NCBI GenBank assembly: GCA_903909905.1
Contig: CAIVXP010000168.1
Location: forward strand, 1 to 5,902
Reading direction: 5' to 3'
Source of the DNA: Akkermansiaceae bacterium
GTDB taxonomy: Bacteria > Verrucomicrobiota > Verrucomicrobiia > Verrucomicrobiales > Akkermansiaceae
DNA: 5,902 nt
In this document: piece by piece, positions 1 to 5,851 of the stretch
Position numbering within the stretch: the first letter of the stretch is position 1
How the letters are laid out: each line of letters opens with the position of its first letter
Notes under the pieces: generated by a model
Databases searched by the model: none
The model's input: the letters and a program-made list of their open reading frames with translations, nothing else
What the model was told of the DNA's origin: nothing
Position numbers and translations under genes: made by a program

Positions 1-1
1 C

Positions 2-208
2 GAGACCGCACTCCCTCATCTCGTCGCCTACGCAAGCGGAGAAATGACATGGGACGAATCATGCGCGCAGATCGCAAAACATCTGCGCACACGCTTTGAA
101 AAACGGCTCAAGTCCGCAAAGCTCATTCACCCCCTTCTTTTCCACACGCTCGCACGCCCTCTCCTCAAACACGCCCCGCTCAAGCCCATCCTCAGCCTCA
201 TTCGATAA
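2..208 (+). CDS. C-terminal end of a probable FAD-dependent oxidoreductase (partial)
   Basis: The window opens inside an open frame that ends at TAA 206-208 and supplies the last 68 residues of a protein. The fragment is rich in basic and aliphatic residues and reads like the closing helices of flavoprotein oxidoreductases of the geranylgeranyl-reductase/UbiH type: an ALPHLVAYASGEMTWDE stretch, then RTRFEKRLKSAKL, then a hydrophobic, Arg/Lys-spaced tail. The FAD-binding motifs would lie upstream, outside the window, so the assignment rests on tail pattern and context. Context helps: the next gene, a type III polyketide synthase, starts one base after this stop. Flavoprotein hydroxylases are known partners of such synthases, as in the alkylresorcinol srs cluster of Streptomyces, where they oxidise the phenolic lipid to a quinone. 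A different helical C-terminus cannot be excluded. Confidence 0.6.
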   Translation, partial: ETALPHLVAYASGEMTWDESCAQIAKHLRTRFEKRLKSAKLIHPLLFHTLARPLLKHAPLKPILSLIR

Positions 209-209
209 A

Positions 210-1241
210 ATGTATCTTCGCTCCCTCGCCACTGCCACCCCGCCACACACCTTCACCCAAGCGGATACCTGGCGGGCCCTCCAATCGCATCCGGACTTGA
301 GCGCACTCAAGCCCCGCTCAGTTTCTCTGTTGGAAAAAATCCTCACGAATAGCAGTTCAGGCATCGCCACCCGCCAATTCACCACTGCTGATCTCGGCTC
401 CGTTTTTGGCCAAGGCGCGGAGGATCTCAACCGATCCTTCGAAGCCCACTCGCCCACCCTCGCCACTGAGGCCCTCACCAAGGCCCTTGCCAAGGCCGAC
501 CTTCACGCGGAAAAAATCGACGCCCTCTTTGTTTGCACCTGCACTGGCTATCTCTGCCCCGGCCCTTCCAGCCACATCGCGGAATCCCTCGGACTGCGCC
601 CCGACGCCTATCTCTGCGATCTCATCGGTCTCGGCTGCGGCGCCGCCATCCCCACTCTCCGTGCCGCCCACGGATACCTTGCCGCAAACCCCTCACACAC
701 CGTCGCAGTCGTCGCCGTGGAGGTCTCCTCTGCCGCCTTTTACATCAACGACGAACCCGGCGTGCTCATTTCGCTCTGCCTCTTCGGCGATGGCGCCGCA
801 GCTGCCATCCTCACCGGAAAAAACAACTACGATGATTGCCGTAGTTTCCATGGATTCGATACCCATCATGTCCCTGTCGAACGCGAAAAAATCCGCTTCG
901 TAAACTCCGCCGGCAAACTCAAAAACCAACTCCACCGCAGCGTGCCCGAACTCGCCGCCAAAGCGGTCTCCACGCTTTACGCAAGACTCGAAAAAAGGCC
1001 CGACCAAATCATCGCCCACTCCGGCGGCCGCGATGTGATCGAGGCCATCGAATCCGCGCTGCCATCCTTTCAACTCACCGAAACCCGCGAAGTCCTGCGC
1101 CGCCACGGCAACATGTCCAGCCCTTCGGTCCTCTTTGCGCTGGAAGAAAGAATGCAAACCTCCCCGAAAAACGAATCACTCTGGCTCACCGCCTTCGGCG
1201 CAGGCTTCGCCGCCCACTCCTGCCAACTTTCGAATCGCTAG
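210..1241 (+). CDS. Type III polyketide synthase (chalcone/stilbene/alkylresorcinol synthase family)
   Basis: This 343-residue protein is a complete, slightly short member of the chalcone synthase-like family (usually about 350-400 residues). Such homodimeric enzymes extend an acyl-CoA starter with malonyl-CoA and cyclise the chain to a resorcinol, pyrone or related ring. The catalytic triad is intact: nucleophilic Cys143 in LIGLGCGAA, His270 in IIAHSGGRD, and Asn301 in RRHGNMSSPS. An AFGAGF loop at 328-333 stands where plant enzymes have GFGPG. The N-terminal thiolase half spans about 1-210, with the FGDGAAAAIL segment at 192-201, and the C-terminal half about 220-343. ATG 210 was chosen because the family-like N-terminus (YLRSLATATPP) begins there. 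The in-frame ATG at 96 would add 38 unrelated residues over the upstream gene. The start lies one base past the upstream stop without a clear Shine-Dalgarno, which suggests translational coupling. The starter acyl group and product cannot be read from sequence; a fatty acyl starter is my inference from the oxidoreductase neighbour. Confidence 0.93.
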   Translation: MYLRSLATATPPHTFTQADTWRALQSHPDLSALKPRSVSLLEKILTNSSSGIATRQFTTADLGSVFGQGAEDLNRSFEAHSPTLATEALTKALAKADLHAEKIDALFVCTCTGYLCPGPSSHIAESLGLRPDAYLCDLIGLGCGAAIPTLRAAHGYLAANPSHTVAVVAVEVSSAAFYINDEPGVLISLCLFGDGAAAAILTGKNNYDDCRSFHGFDTHHVPVEREKIRFVNSAGKLKNQLHRSVPELAAKAVSTLYARLEKRPDQIIAHSGGRDVIEAIESALPSFQLTETREVLRRHGNMSSPSVLFALEERMQTSPKNESLWLTAFGAGFAAHSCQLSNR

Positions 1242-1328
1242 CCTAGCACACCAGATCGAAAAAACGCGTCACGCAGGACAGCTAAAAATCTCTTACGTGT
1301 TTAGTCTTGGTGCCTACACCCTAATTAC

Positions 1329-1348
1329 TGACCACCTTATTTTGGTCA
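1329..1348. terminator. Weak hairpin between the polyketide synthase gene and tRNA-Asn
   Basis: TGACCA at 1329-1334 pairs perfectly with TGGTCA at 1343-1348 across an 8-base loop. It lies 88 bases past the polyketide synthase stop on the plus strand and 18 bases past the tRNA 3' end on the minus strand, so it could end either transcript. No T-run follows on either strand and the stem is only six pairs, so it is not a canonical intrinsic terminator. The rest of 1242-1366 shows no gene. Confidence 0.25.
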
Positions 1349-1366
1349 CAACCCCTTGATTTTAAA

Positions 1367-1441
1367 TGGCTCCGGCGGTTGGGATCGAACCAACGACCTA
1401 GTGATTAACAGTCACCCGCTCTGCCGCTGAGCTACGCCGGA
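1367..1441 (-). tRNA. tRNA-Asn (anticodon GTT), CCA encoded
   Basis: Read on the minus strand, the sequence folds into a full cloverleaf. The acceptor TCCGGCG (1441-1435) pairs with CGCCGGA (1377-1371). The D arm is GCTC/GAGC. The anticodon arm is GGTGA/TCACT around the loop CTGTTAA, giving anticodon GTT. The T arm is GTTGG/CCAAC around TTCGATC. The discriminator base is G at 1370, and CCA is genomically encoded at 1369-1367, so the tRNA does not depend on CCA addition for its first maturation. It lies on the same strand as the thiS-containing cluster, 256 bases beyond thiS, with a large palindrome in between, so it is more likely a separate unit than part of that operon. No clear promoter was found upstream. 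Confidence 0.97.
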
Positions 1442-1442
1442 T

Positions 1443-1456
1443 TTCGCAGATGCGAA
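1443..1456. repeat. 14-bp palindrome at the tRNA-Asn 5' end
   Basis: TTCGCA-GA-TGCGAA is a perfect 6-2-6 inverted repeat one base outside the mature tRNA 5' end. The two-base centre makes it a poor RNA hairpin unless the stem opens by a pair or two. It could be a protein-binding site or a leader structure near the RNase P cleavage point. A short palindrome like this could also arise by chance. Confidence 0.35.
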
Positions 1457-1550
1457 TGTGGGCGGACGATGGATTCGCTAGGCCCATGGTGGCAAGGGAA
1501 AAATGCCAAGGGGCGGAAATTTCCTCGCTTCAACCCAGATTCCGAAGAAG

Positions 1551-1679
1551 GAACCACGAAAGTCACGAAACAACACAAAATAAGAAGACCCTGGGGATTT
1601 TATGGCTTTTCCAAAATGCTGAAACAAGCACGACATGAAATCCCACACCTTTCGTGAAATTTCGTGTGTTTCGTGGTTC
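1551..1679. repeat. 129-bp imperfect palindromic element of CACGAAA units
   Basis: The outer arms GAACCACGAAA (1551-1561) and TTTCGTGGTTC (1669-1679) are exact reverse complements. After two mismatches CACGAAA (1564-1570) pairs with TTTCGTG (1660-1666). Further in, GGGATTTTATG (1594-1604) pairs with CATGAAATCCC (1634-1644) at 10 of 11 positions. The unit TTTCGTG occurs three times in the right arm, at 1650, 1660 and 1669, so it is spaced about one helical turn apart; the left arm has CACGAAA at 1555 and 1564 and a degenerate copy at 1574. Elements with CCACGAA/CACGAA arms are, to my recollection, common between genes in several bacterial phyla and are often mistranslated as short proteins. 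Here it lies just after the thiS stop and may act as a transcript-end structure or be a non-autonomous mobile palindrome. No transposase or clear target duplication is visible. Confidence 0.8.
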
Positions 1680-1697
1680 AAGCAAAGCAGGGGCGCA

Positions 1698-1904
1698 TCA
1701 GCCACCCGCGGCGAGCGTGACAAGCTCGACCTTCGAGCCTGATCTGACTTCGATGCTGGCGTAGTCGCGCGGGAAGACTGCTTGCTCGTCGAGCTCGACG
1801 ACGACCGGTATGCCGTCGAAGCCAAGGCTGGCAAGCAGCGCGCTCACGCTGAGCGGGCATTGCACGGCGTGAGCCTGACCATTGAGTTGGATGCTGTCGT
1901 TCAT
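1698..1904 (-). CDS. thiS: ThiS-like sulfur carrier protein
   Basis: This 68-residue protein has the size and pattern of ThiS, a beta-grasp ubiquitin-like protein. In thiamine synthesis ThiS is adenylated at its C-terminal glycine by ThiF, thiocarboxylated, and donates sulfur to thiazole synthase ThiG. The sequence shows the opening strand with LNG (IQLNGQ at 5-10), the SVSALLASLGF helix (19-29), a VVVELDEQAVFPRDY segment (34-48) matching the family's AVELNGxIVPR region, the strand GSKVELVTLAAGG, and the obligatory terminal Gly-Gly (67-68). Its ATG overlaps the stop of the upstream DUF2851 gene in an ATGA (1904-1901), so it is probably translated by coupling. No thiG, thiF or thiO follows: a palindrome and a tRNA come next. 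The usual VxxxxGGG ending is AAGG here, and a MoaD-like or other carrier role remains possible. Confidence 0.85.
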   Translation of the reverse strand: MNDSIQLNGQAHAVQCPLSVSALLASLGFDGIPVVVELDEQAVFPRDYASIEVRSGSKVELVTLAAGG

Positions 1905-3274
1905 TTCCACTGCTGAAGTTGTTCCGGGAAGGGACAGTTGCTGCAATCGGAAAAATCTTCGAGGCAAAAATCCTGGTACACCTGCAGCAAGGCCTGATGA
2001 TGACACACGCGCCGCAACCACGGTGCCGCGACCTTGGTGGATCCGAAGAGGCGCAGCGAACAGCGCTTCACTTTGTCGTTGGGCGAAGACTGACGGAGCT
2101 TGTGGTAGCTGCGAAAGGTCATGCCATCCTCATGCATCGCCAAAGGAATGAGGTGGTTCGCCGCGAGTTCCAGAGCTTGCGAACGACCGAACACCGCAAC
2201 CTGCCGCGCCGATGCCGACGCCGTGAGCGTGTGGCGCCGCGACCAAAACGGATGCTCGAGCGAATGGAGGAAGTCCACCAGCGGCTTGACCTCAAAGGGT
2301 CGCGCAAAGGCAAGCTTGCGAAACTGCGGCCATGCGGAAATCAGTGCCGCCAAGGCCCCCACCCTGCGGTGCGGATGATTGGCCGGACGCTGACCATAAG
2401 TTTTCCACGGGATCGCACGGTGACCCGCAAATTCATAACGGCTGCGGCACTTCCACCATTGCTCCCACAAATTTCGCAAATAGTCGCGCGCCTCCGGTTC
2501 CGCGCGCTCGTGCAAACCGGGTTCTAAAAATCCGGCCACGCCAAACAGCACCGCTTCCATGGAATCCGCCTCGGCACGCATCGCATCGAGCGGCGCACGC
2601 TGCGCAAGAAGCCTCATCGCCAAGGCATTGCCACCGTAACCAAGCGTCTCGGCGCAGGAAAAAAACAAGGCCGCGTCCCTGCCATGCGCCTCAGCGACCT
2701 TCAACCAACGCGATGCCTTCAACTGCGCCCGATGCACCGCGGCCTCACGCAGCAAGCGCTCAATACCGGCGCTTGCAATGTTCTTGAGCGGATACACACA
2801 ACGCCCCGGATGCGCGATCGCCACCTCACGCATCGGGCGATTCAAGGCATCCGCCAACTGCGACTCGCCGATCGCAATTTGCACGACCTCGCGATTCTCG
2901 CAGGTCCGCGTGAAAAACTGTCGCGCGCTCGTTTGGAAAACCACATGAAGGATCACATCCTTAAATGACGGATTCACCGCATGACCATGCGCCTCCCATG
3001 CCTCAGGTGTGGGATCCAACTCGAGCGGACCACGGCGCGTTTCACCATCGATCTCGACCGCCGCATGCATGAAGTCCGGACCCTCGCCGCGATTCCACTC
3101 GCCGAATTGCACGACCTTCACCTGTTTGCCACAGCTTGATCGAAACTCCCTACCGAAGGCGCCGGCAAACCACAATGCCTGCAACTCAAGCTCGGGTGGC
3201 AACGCACGCACGGTCGTCTCGGCAAATGCCAAGGGCGGATGCCACACCGATTCTAACAGAAATCCATAATTCAT
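1901..3274 (-). CDS. DUF2851 family protein of unknown function
   Basis: The 457-residue protein matches the DUF2851 pattern known mainly from Bacteroidota and related phyla; its biochemical role is not established. Visible landmarks are an N-terminal block with EWNRGEGPDFMHAAVEIDG (59-77), then GPLELDPTPEAWEAHGH (82-98) and DVILHVVF (106-113); a central motif GQRPANHPHRRVGALAAL (294-311); and a C-terminal block with a DFC at 435-437 and Cys444-x2-Cys447-Pro, which could bind metal. Most relatives have ExH where this one has Glu85-x-Asp87. The GPDF...ExD arrangement is reminiscent of PD-(D/E)XK nucleases, which is only my inference. No signal peptide or membrane segment is seen, so it is probably cytoplasmic. 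It starts at ATG 3274, 25 bases after the TIGR03790 stop, without a recognisable Shine-Dalgarno, and its stop overlaps the thiS start by four bases, which places it firmly in one operon. Confidence 0.87.
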   Translation of the reverse strand: MNYGFLLESVWHPPLAFAETTVRALPPELELQALWFAGAFGREFRSSCGKQVKVVQFGEWNRGEGPDFMHAAVEIDGETRRGPLELDPTPEAWEAHGHAVNPSFKDVILHVVFQTSARQFFTRTCENREVVQIAIGESQLADALNRPMREVAIAHPGRCVYPLKNIASAGIERLLREAAVHRAQLKASRWLKVAEAHGRDAALFFSCAETLGYGGNALAMRLLAQRAPLDAMRAEADSMEAVLFGVAGFLEPGLHERAEPEARDYLRNLWEQWWKCRSRYEFAGHRAIPWKTYGQRPANHPHRRVGALAALISAWPQFRKLAFARPFEVKPLVDFLHSLEHPFWSRRHTLTASASARQVAVFGRSQALELAANHLIPLAMHEDGMTFRSYHKLRQSSPNDKVKRCSLRLFGSTKVAAPWLRRVCHHQALLQVYQDFCLEDFSDCSNCPFPEQLQQWK

Positions 3275-3299
3275 GCGTCGCTAGGTTTGAGTAAAAAAT

Positions 3300-4901
3300 T
3301 CATTTGGGCTTCGCCTGAGCTCCCGGATTTTTTTCTGGTGGCTTGGCGATTTGCGGTGGTTCGATGATGTCGATCCAGCCCTTGAGCGCATCGGACTCGG
3401 GGATCGATCCGTATCGCATTTGCGCGTCGCGCAAACCGCGCATGGCAAGATCCTTGCGACCACCCGCGCGGTCCATCGCAATAAGGTGCATATCGAGCCG
3501 CATCTGATCATCCGTCGCCGGATATAGCGTCTTGGCCTCGCGAAACTTCAGCGCCGCCTCGGCCTGCAAGCCCTGATGCAGCAGACCCAGCCCCTGCGCC
3601 TCGATCAACACACCACTCCTCAATCGCATCGCCGCCGAGGACAGTTGCCGACGCCTCTCGATCGCATCGTCGGGCCACTGCACCAACGCGGCTCGCAAGG
3701 CGCGATACGGCACATCCTCCTTGCGAATGTCGCCATCACCCGCAAGCCGCGCAAACGGCCGATACAAGGGATCACCCAACACCACACCCTGCCACGAAGT
3801 CACTGGCATCGCCATCCAACAGGCCTCGACCCATGTGCGACCATCCAACAATCGCTGCATCACCAACCCCAAATCATGCGTGAGGTGCAGGTACGGCTCG
3901 TAAACATTTCCGACAGTCACCGTCGCACCACGAGCCAGTAACGGCGCGCACCAATTCTTCGACGCATTGCCAAGCTGCTCGGCACTATACGAATGCAAAT
4001 GCACCGCCACCGCGCCGCGACGAAACTTGAAACGCGGATTCAACAACGCCCCGCTCGCATGCCAATCATACCAACCGCAATACACCGCCGCCTCATTCAT
4101 CGGGTAGTTTCGCGGAAGCGTTTCGTTGAAGCGATCGACCACTGTCGGTATCCCCACGCCGTTGCAGGATTTTACCACCGTCTCAAGCCATTGATCCCCC
4201 TGCGGAAACTTGTTGGCAATGTCCACATACGCCATGCCCCACAGGCCGGTTTTTTCCACCTCCACCGCATCCTTGATCATGCGATCGCATATGCCATAGG
4301 ACGAGGCGTCGATGCGCGAGGTCAGCATCAAAAAAGGCATGTCGACCTGACTCCACGATTTGTCCGATCGGTAAAACTTGTTGGCCAAGCCACCTTCCAG
4401 CGGCAGCCCCTCGATGCCAACCATCGCCAACTCGGAGTCCACCGCCGCATCATCGCGACCGAGAAATGGATTGGCCGTAGGTTTTTCTGAAGCCTTGTCT
4501 GCAGGCGGCGCGGGCTTCGGCGTTGGCTGGATCCGCAAAGGCACACCTCGCATCGTCACCAGCACGCGGATCTTGTTGCTGCGCGGCATCATCAAGCCAT
4601 CGCGATCACGCCCTCTCTGCCACCAACCGCGACGATCAAACTCCGCACGCAAGGGCCCAGCGATTTTCAAATCGTAATCCGCTCGCGAAATGTCGGGCAG
4701 CTGCGGCATGTCGAGGCCGATGAGGTTTTCCTCCGGGATCCCACGCGCGCGACGATAAATTTCCGCGAGTTTGGCCGATTCGGGAATCGCGGCGTTGTAG
4801 AGCACCGCCACGCAATCGACCGCCGGTGTCGCCACCGCCATGAGACTCATCGCTGCAAACACGCCGGCAAGCATTCCCAAACATCTCATGCCACGCACCA
4901 T
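3300..4901 (-). CDS. TIGR03790 family protein, exported
   Basis: The protein has 533 residues from the chosen start. It carries the TIGR03790 signature in order: AVLYNAAIPESAKLAEIYRR with GIPEENLIGLDMP (about 32-66), LVTMRGVPLRI (114-124), VDSELAMVG (154-162), MIKDAVEVEKTGLWGMAYVD (208-227), AVHLHSYSA (299-307), GNVYEPYLHLT (331-341) and VLGDPLYRPFA (374-384). The family has no known activity, but it is reported only from genomes that also encode an exosortase. A Sec signal peptide is visible: MVRGMRC followed by a hydrophobic run and ATPA near residue 27. Residues after about 430 look like helical repeats and end in a Pro/Lys-rich tail (KPPEKNPGAQAKPK) with no PEP-CTERM anchor. ATG 4901 was preferred because it starts the signal peptide with GAGG four bases upstream and leaves a 35-base gap. 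ATG 4889 is a near alternative. ATG 4964 would overlap the upstream gene by 28 bases and bury the signal peptide. Confidence 0.9.
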   Translation of the reverse strand: MVRGMRCLGMLAGVFAAMSLMAVATPAVDCVAVLYNAAIPESAKLAEIYRRARGIPEENLIGLDMPQLPDISRADYDLKIAGPLRAEFDRRGWWQRGRDRDGLMMPRSNKIRVLVTMRGVPLRIQPTPKPAPPADKASEKPTANPFLGRDDAAVDSELAMVGIEGLPLEGGLANKFYRSDKSWSQVDMPFLMLTSRIDASSYGICDRMIKDAVEVEKTGLWGMAYVDIANKFPQGDQWLETVVKSCNGVGIPTVVDRFNETLPRNYPMNEAAVYCGWYDWHASGALLNPRFKFRRGAVAVHLHSYSAEQLGNASKNWCAPLLARGATVTVGNVYEPYLHLTHDLGLVMQRLLDGRTWVEACWMAMPVTSWQGVVLGDPLYRPFARLAGDGDIRKEDVPYRALRAALVQWPDDAIERRRQLSSAAMRLRSGVLIEAQGLGLLHQGLQAEAALKFREAKTLYPATDDQMRLDMHLIAMDRAGGRKDLAMRGLRDAQMRYGSIPESDALKGWIDIIEPPQIAKPPEKNPGAQAKPK

Positions 4902-4936
4902 GAGCCCTCGATCCCACCGATGCAAGCACCCGCAGC

Positions 4937-5728
4937 TCATAGCCCGATTCGCAAACCATCCCACGCCACACGCACGCCATCGGGCAGCGAGCCATCCAGC
5001 GCAGCGTGCTCGTTTTCATGGCCCAAATGCGTGAGCCATGCCTCACCCACCCCACTGCGCTCGACCGCATCCAATGCCTCGGCCAACGAAAAATGCGTCG
5101 GATGATCCCCCGGCCTCAAGGCATCGACCACCAATACATCCGCACCGCGAATCAAATCATAAGTATCGCTCGGGATCCGTTTCACATCGGGCAAATAAGC
5201 CAGACTTCGCGCACCGGGATATTCAAACAGATACCCCACGGTTTCGAGCGCCGCATGCTCGACCGGCAAGGGCGTGATCCGCAAATCACCGATCACAAAT
5301 GGCCCGACGATCACTCTCGCATCGGGCCTCACATAACCCCGATATCGGTTGTCTTCGGAAAATGCCCAGCCGTACATCTGCTTGAGCGTGCCCAAACATT
5401 CCTCGGTGGCATGCAAGGGCAATGGCTCATCACGCCGCCAGCAAAAGGCCCGCAACTCATCAAAGCCCGCGACATGATCCAAGTGCGCATGAGTGTAAAC
5501 AATCGCATCAATTTCCCGAATGCCCTCACGCAAGGCCTGCATGCGAAGGTCCGGCCCGGAATCCACCAACACCGTCGTGCCGCCCGCACACACCAAGACC
5601 GATGACCTCAGCCGGCGGTTGCGCGGATCCTCCGAAGTGCAAACCGCGCAGCCGCAACCGATCACCGGCACCCCCACGGATGTTCCCGTGCCAAGAAATG
5701 TGAATGAAACACCCGCCACAGCCGTCAT
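4937..5728 (-). CDS. MBL-fold metallo-hydrolase, PhnP-like
   Basis: The predicted 263-residue cytoplasmic enzyme has the metallo-beta-lactamase fold of the PhnP/RNase Z branch. The opening strand reads FTFLGTGTSVGVP (9-21). The zinc signature HAHLDH gives His80, His82, Asp84 and His85, with further ligand candidates His158 in PVEHAA, Asp181 in YLPDVK and His234/His237 in HLGHENEH. Cys25-x-Cys27-x2-Cys30 matches the spacing of the structural zinc site described for E. coli PhnP, which also uses a C-terminal histidine. PhnP hydrolyses phosphoribosyl cyclic phosphate in phosphonate breakdown, but no other phn gene is visible, so the substrate is open: a cyclic nucleotide or phosphodiester is likely. 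ATG 5728 was chosen because the fold begins eight residues later. Upstream in-frame starts (ATG 5842, TTG 5851) would add about 38-41 residues with no family similarity across a likely promoter region. It appears to be the first gene of the four-gene cluster. Confidence 0.88.
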   Translation of the reverse strand: MTAVAGVSFTFLGTGTSVGVPVIGCGCAVCTSEDPRNRRLRSSVLVCAGGTTVLVDSGPDLRMQALREGIREIDAIVYTHAHLDHVAGFDELRAFCWRRDEPLPLHATEECLGTLKQMYGWAFSEDNRYRGYVRPDARVIVGPFVIGDLRITPLPVEHAALETVGYLFEYPGARSLAYLPDVKRIPSDTYDLIRGADVLVVDALRPGDHPTHFSLAEALDAVERSGVGEAWLTHLGHENEHAALDGSLPDGVRVAWDGLRIGL

Positions 5729-5851
5729 TCTACATGCCAGCTGGTCGCAAGCAACCATCGGAAGATCAAAGCCCCCAACGGATAAATTCACCACCATGCG
5801 ATTTTTCCGCTTGCGACACGCAATTTCCAATCCGACTCTCATAGTGTTCAA
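5729..5851. promoter_or_regulatory. Divergent intergenic region with a 9-bp inverted repeat
   Basis: If the MBL gene starts at 5728 and the YifB-like gene at 5852, these 123 bases must carry the promoters of both. GTCGCAAGC at 5744-5752 recurs as its exact reverse complement GCTTGCGAC at 5809-5817. The second copy overlaps a small palindrome TTGCG-ACA-CGCAA (5811-5823). The two arms are 56 bases apart, which would suit a dimeric regulator binding two sites. No convincing -35/-10 pair was found on either strand, so the promoter role rests on gene orientation alone. Confidence 0.4.

Noticed and set aside
96..209. Extended start for the polyketide synthase at ATG 96
   Set aside because: It would overlap the upstream oxidoreductase by more than 110 bases in another frame, and the added Ser/Pro-rich residues have no family similarity.
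1367..1456. tRNA-Asn as an integrated-element attachment site
   Set aside because: No integrase and no duplicated tRNA 3' end is present in the window.
1450..1657. Short open frames across the palindromic element
   Set aside because: Their translations (such as NHESHE) are what CACGAAA-type repeats give in any frame; there is no sign of coding.
1551..1679. CRISPR-like array suggested by recurring TTTCGTG
   Set aside because: The units are seven bases at 9-10 base spacing, with no spacer-length gaps and no cas genes.
1919..2527. Long plus-strand open frame opposite the DUF2851 gene
   Set aside because: It is Arg-rich, has no recognisable domain and lies wholly antisense to a well-supported gene.
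3993..4490. Plus-strand open frame opposite the TIGR03790 gene
   Set aside because: It is a His/Arg-rich shadow in a GC-rich region with no domain pattern.
4902..4964. Extended start for the TIGR03790 protein at ATG 4964
   Set aside because: It overlaps the MBL gene and places 21 non-signal residues ahead of an evident signal peptide.
5006..5605. Plus-strand 199-codon open frame opposite the MBL gene
   Set aside because: It is antisense to conserved zinc-binding motifs and has no domain pattern of its own.
5729..5851. N-terminal extension of the MBL hydrolase to TTG 5851 or ATG 5842
   Set aside because: The added residues match nothing in the family, and the region is better explained as divergent regulatory DNA.
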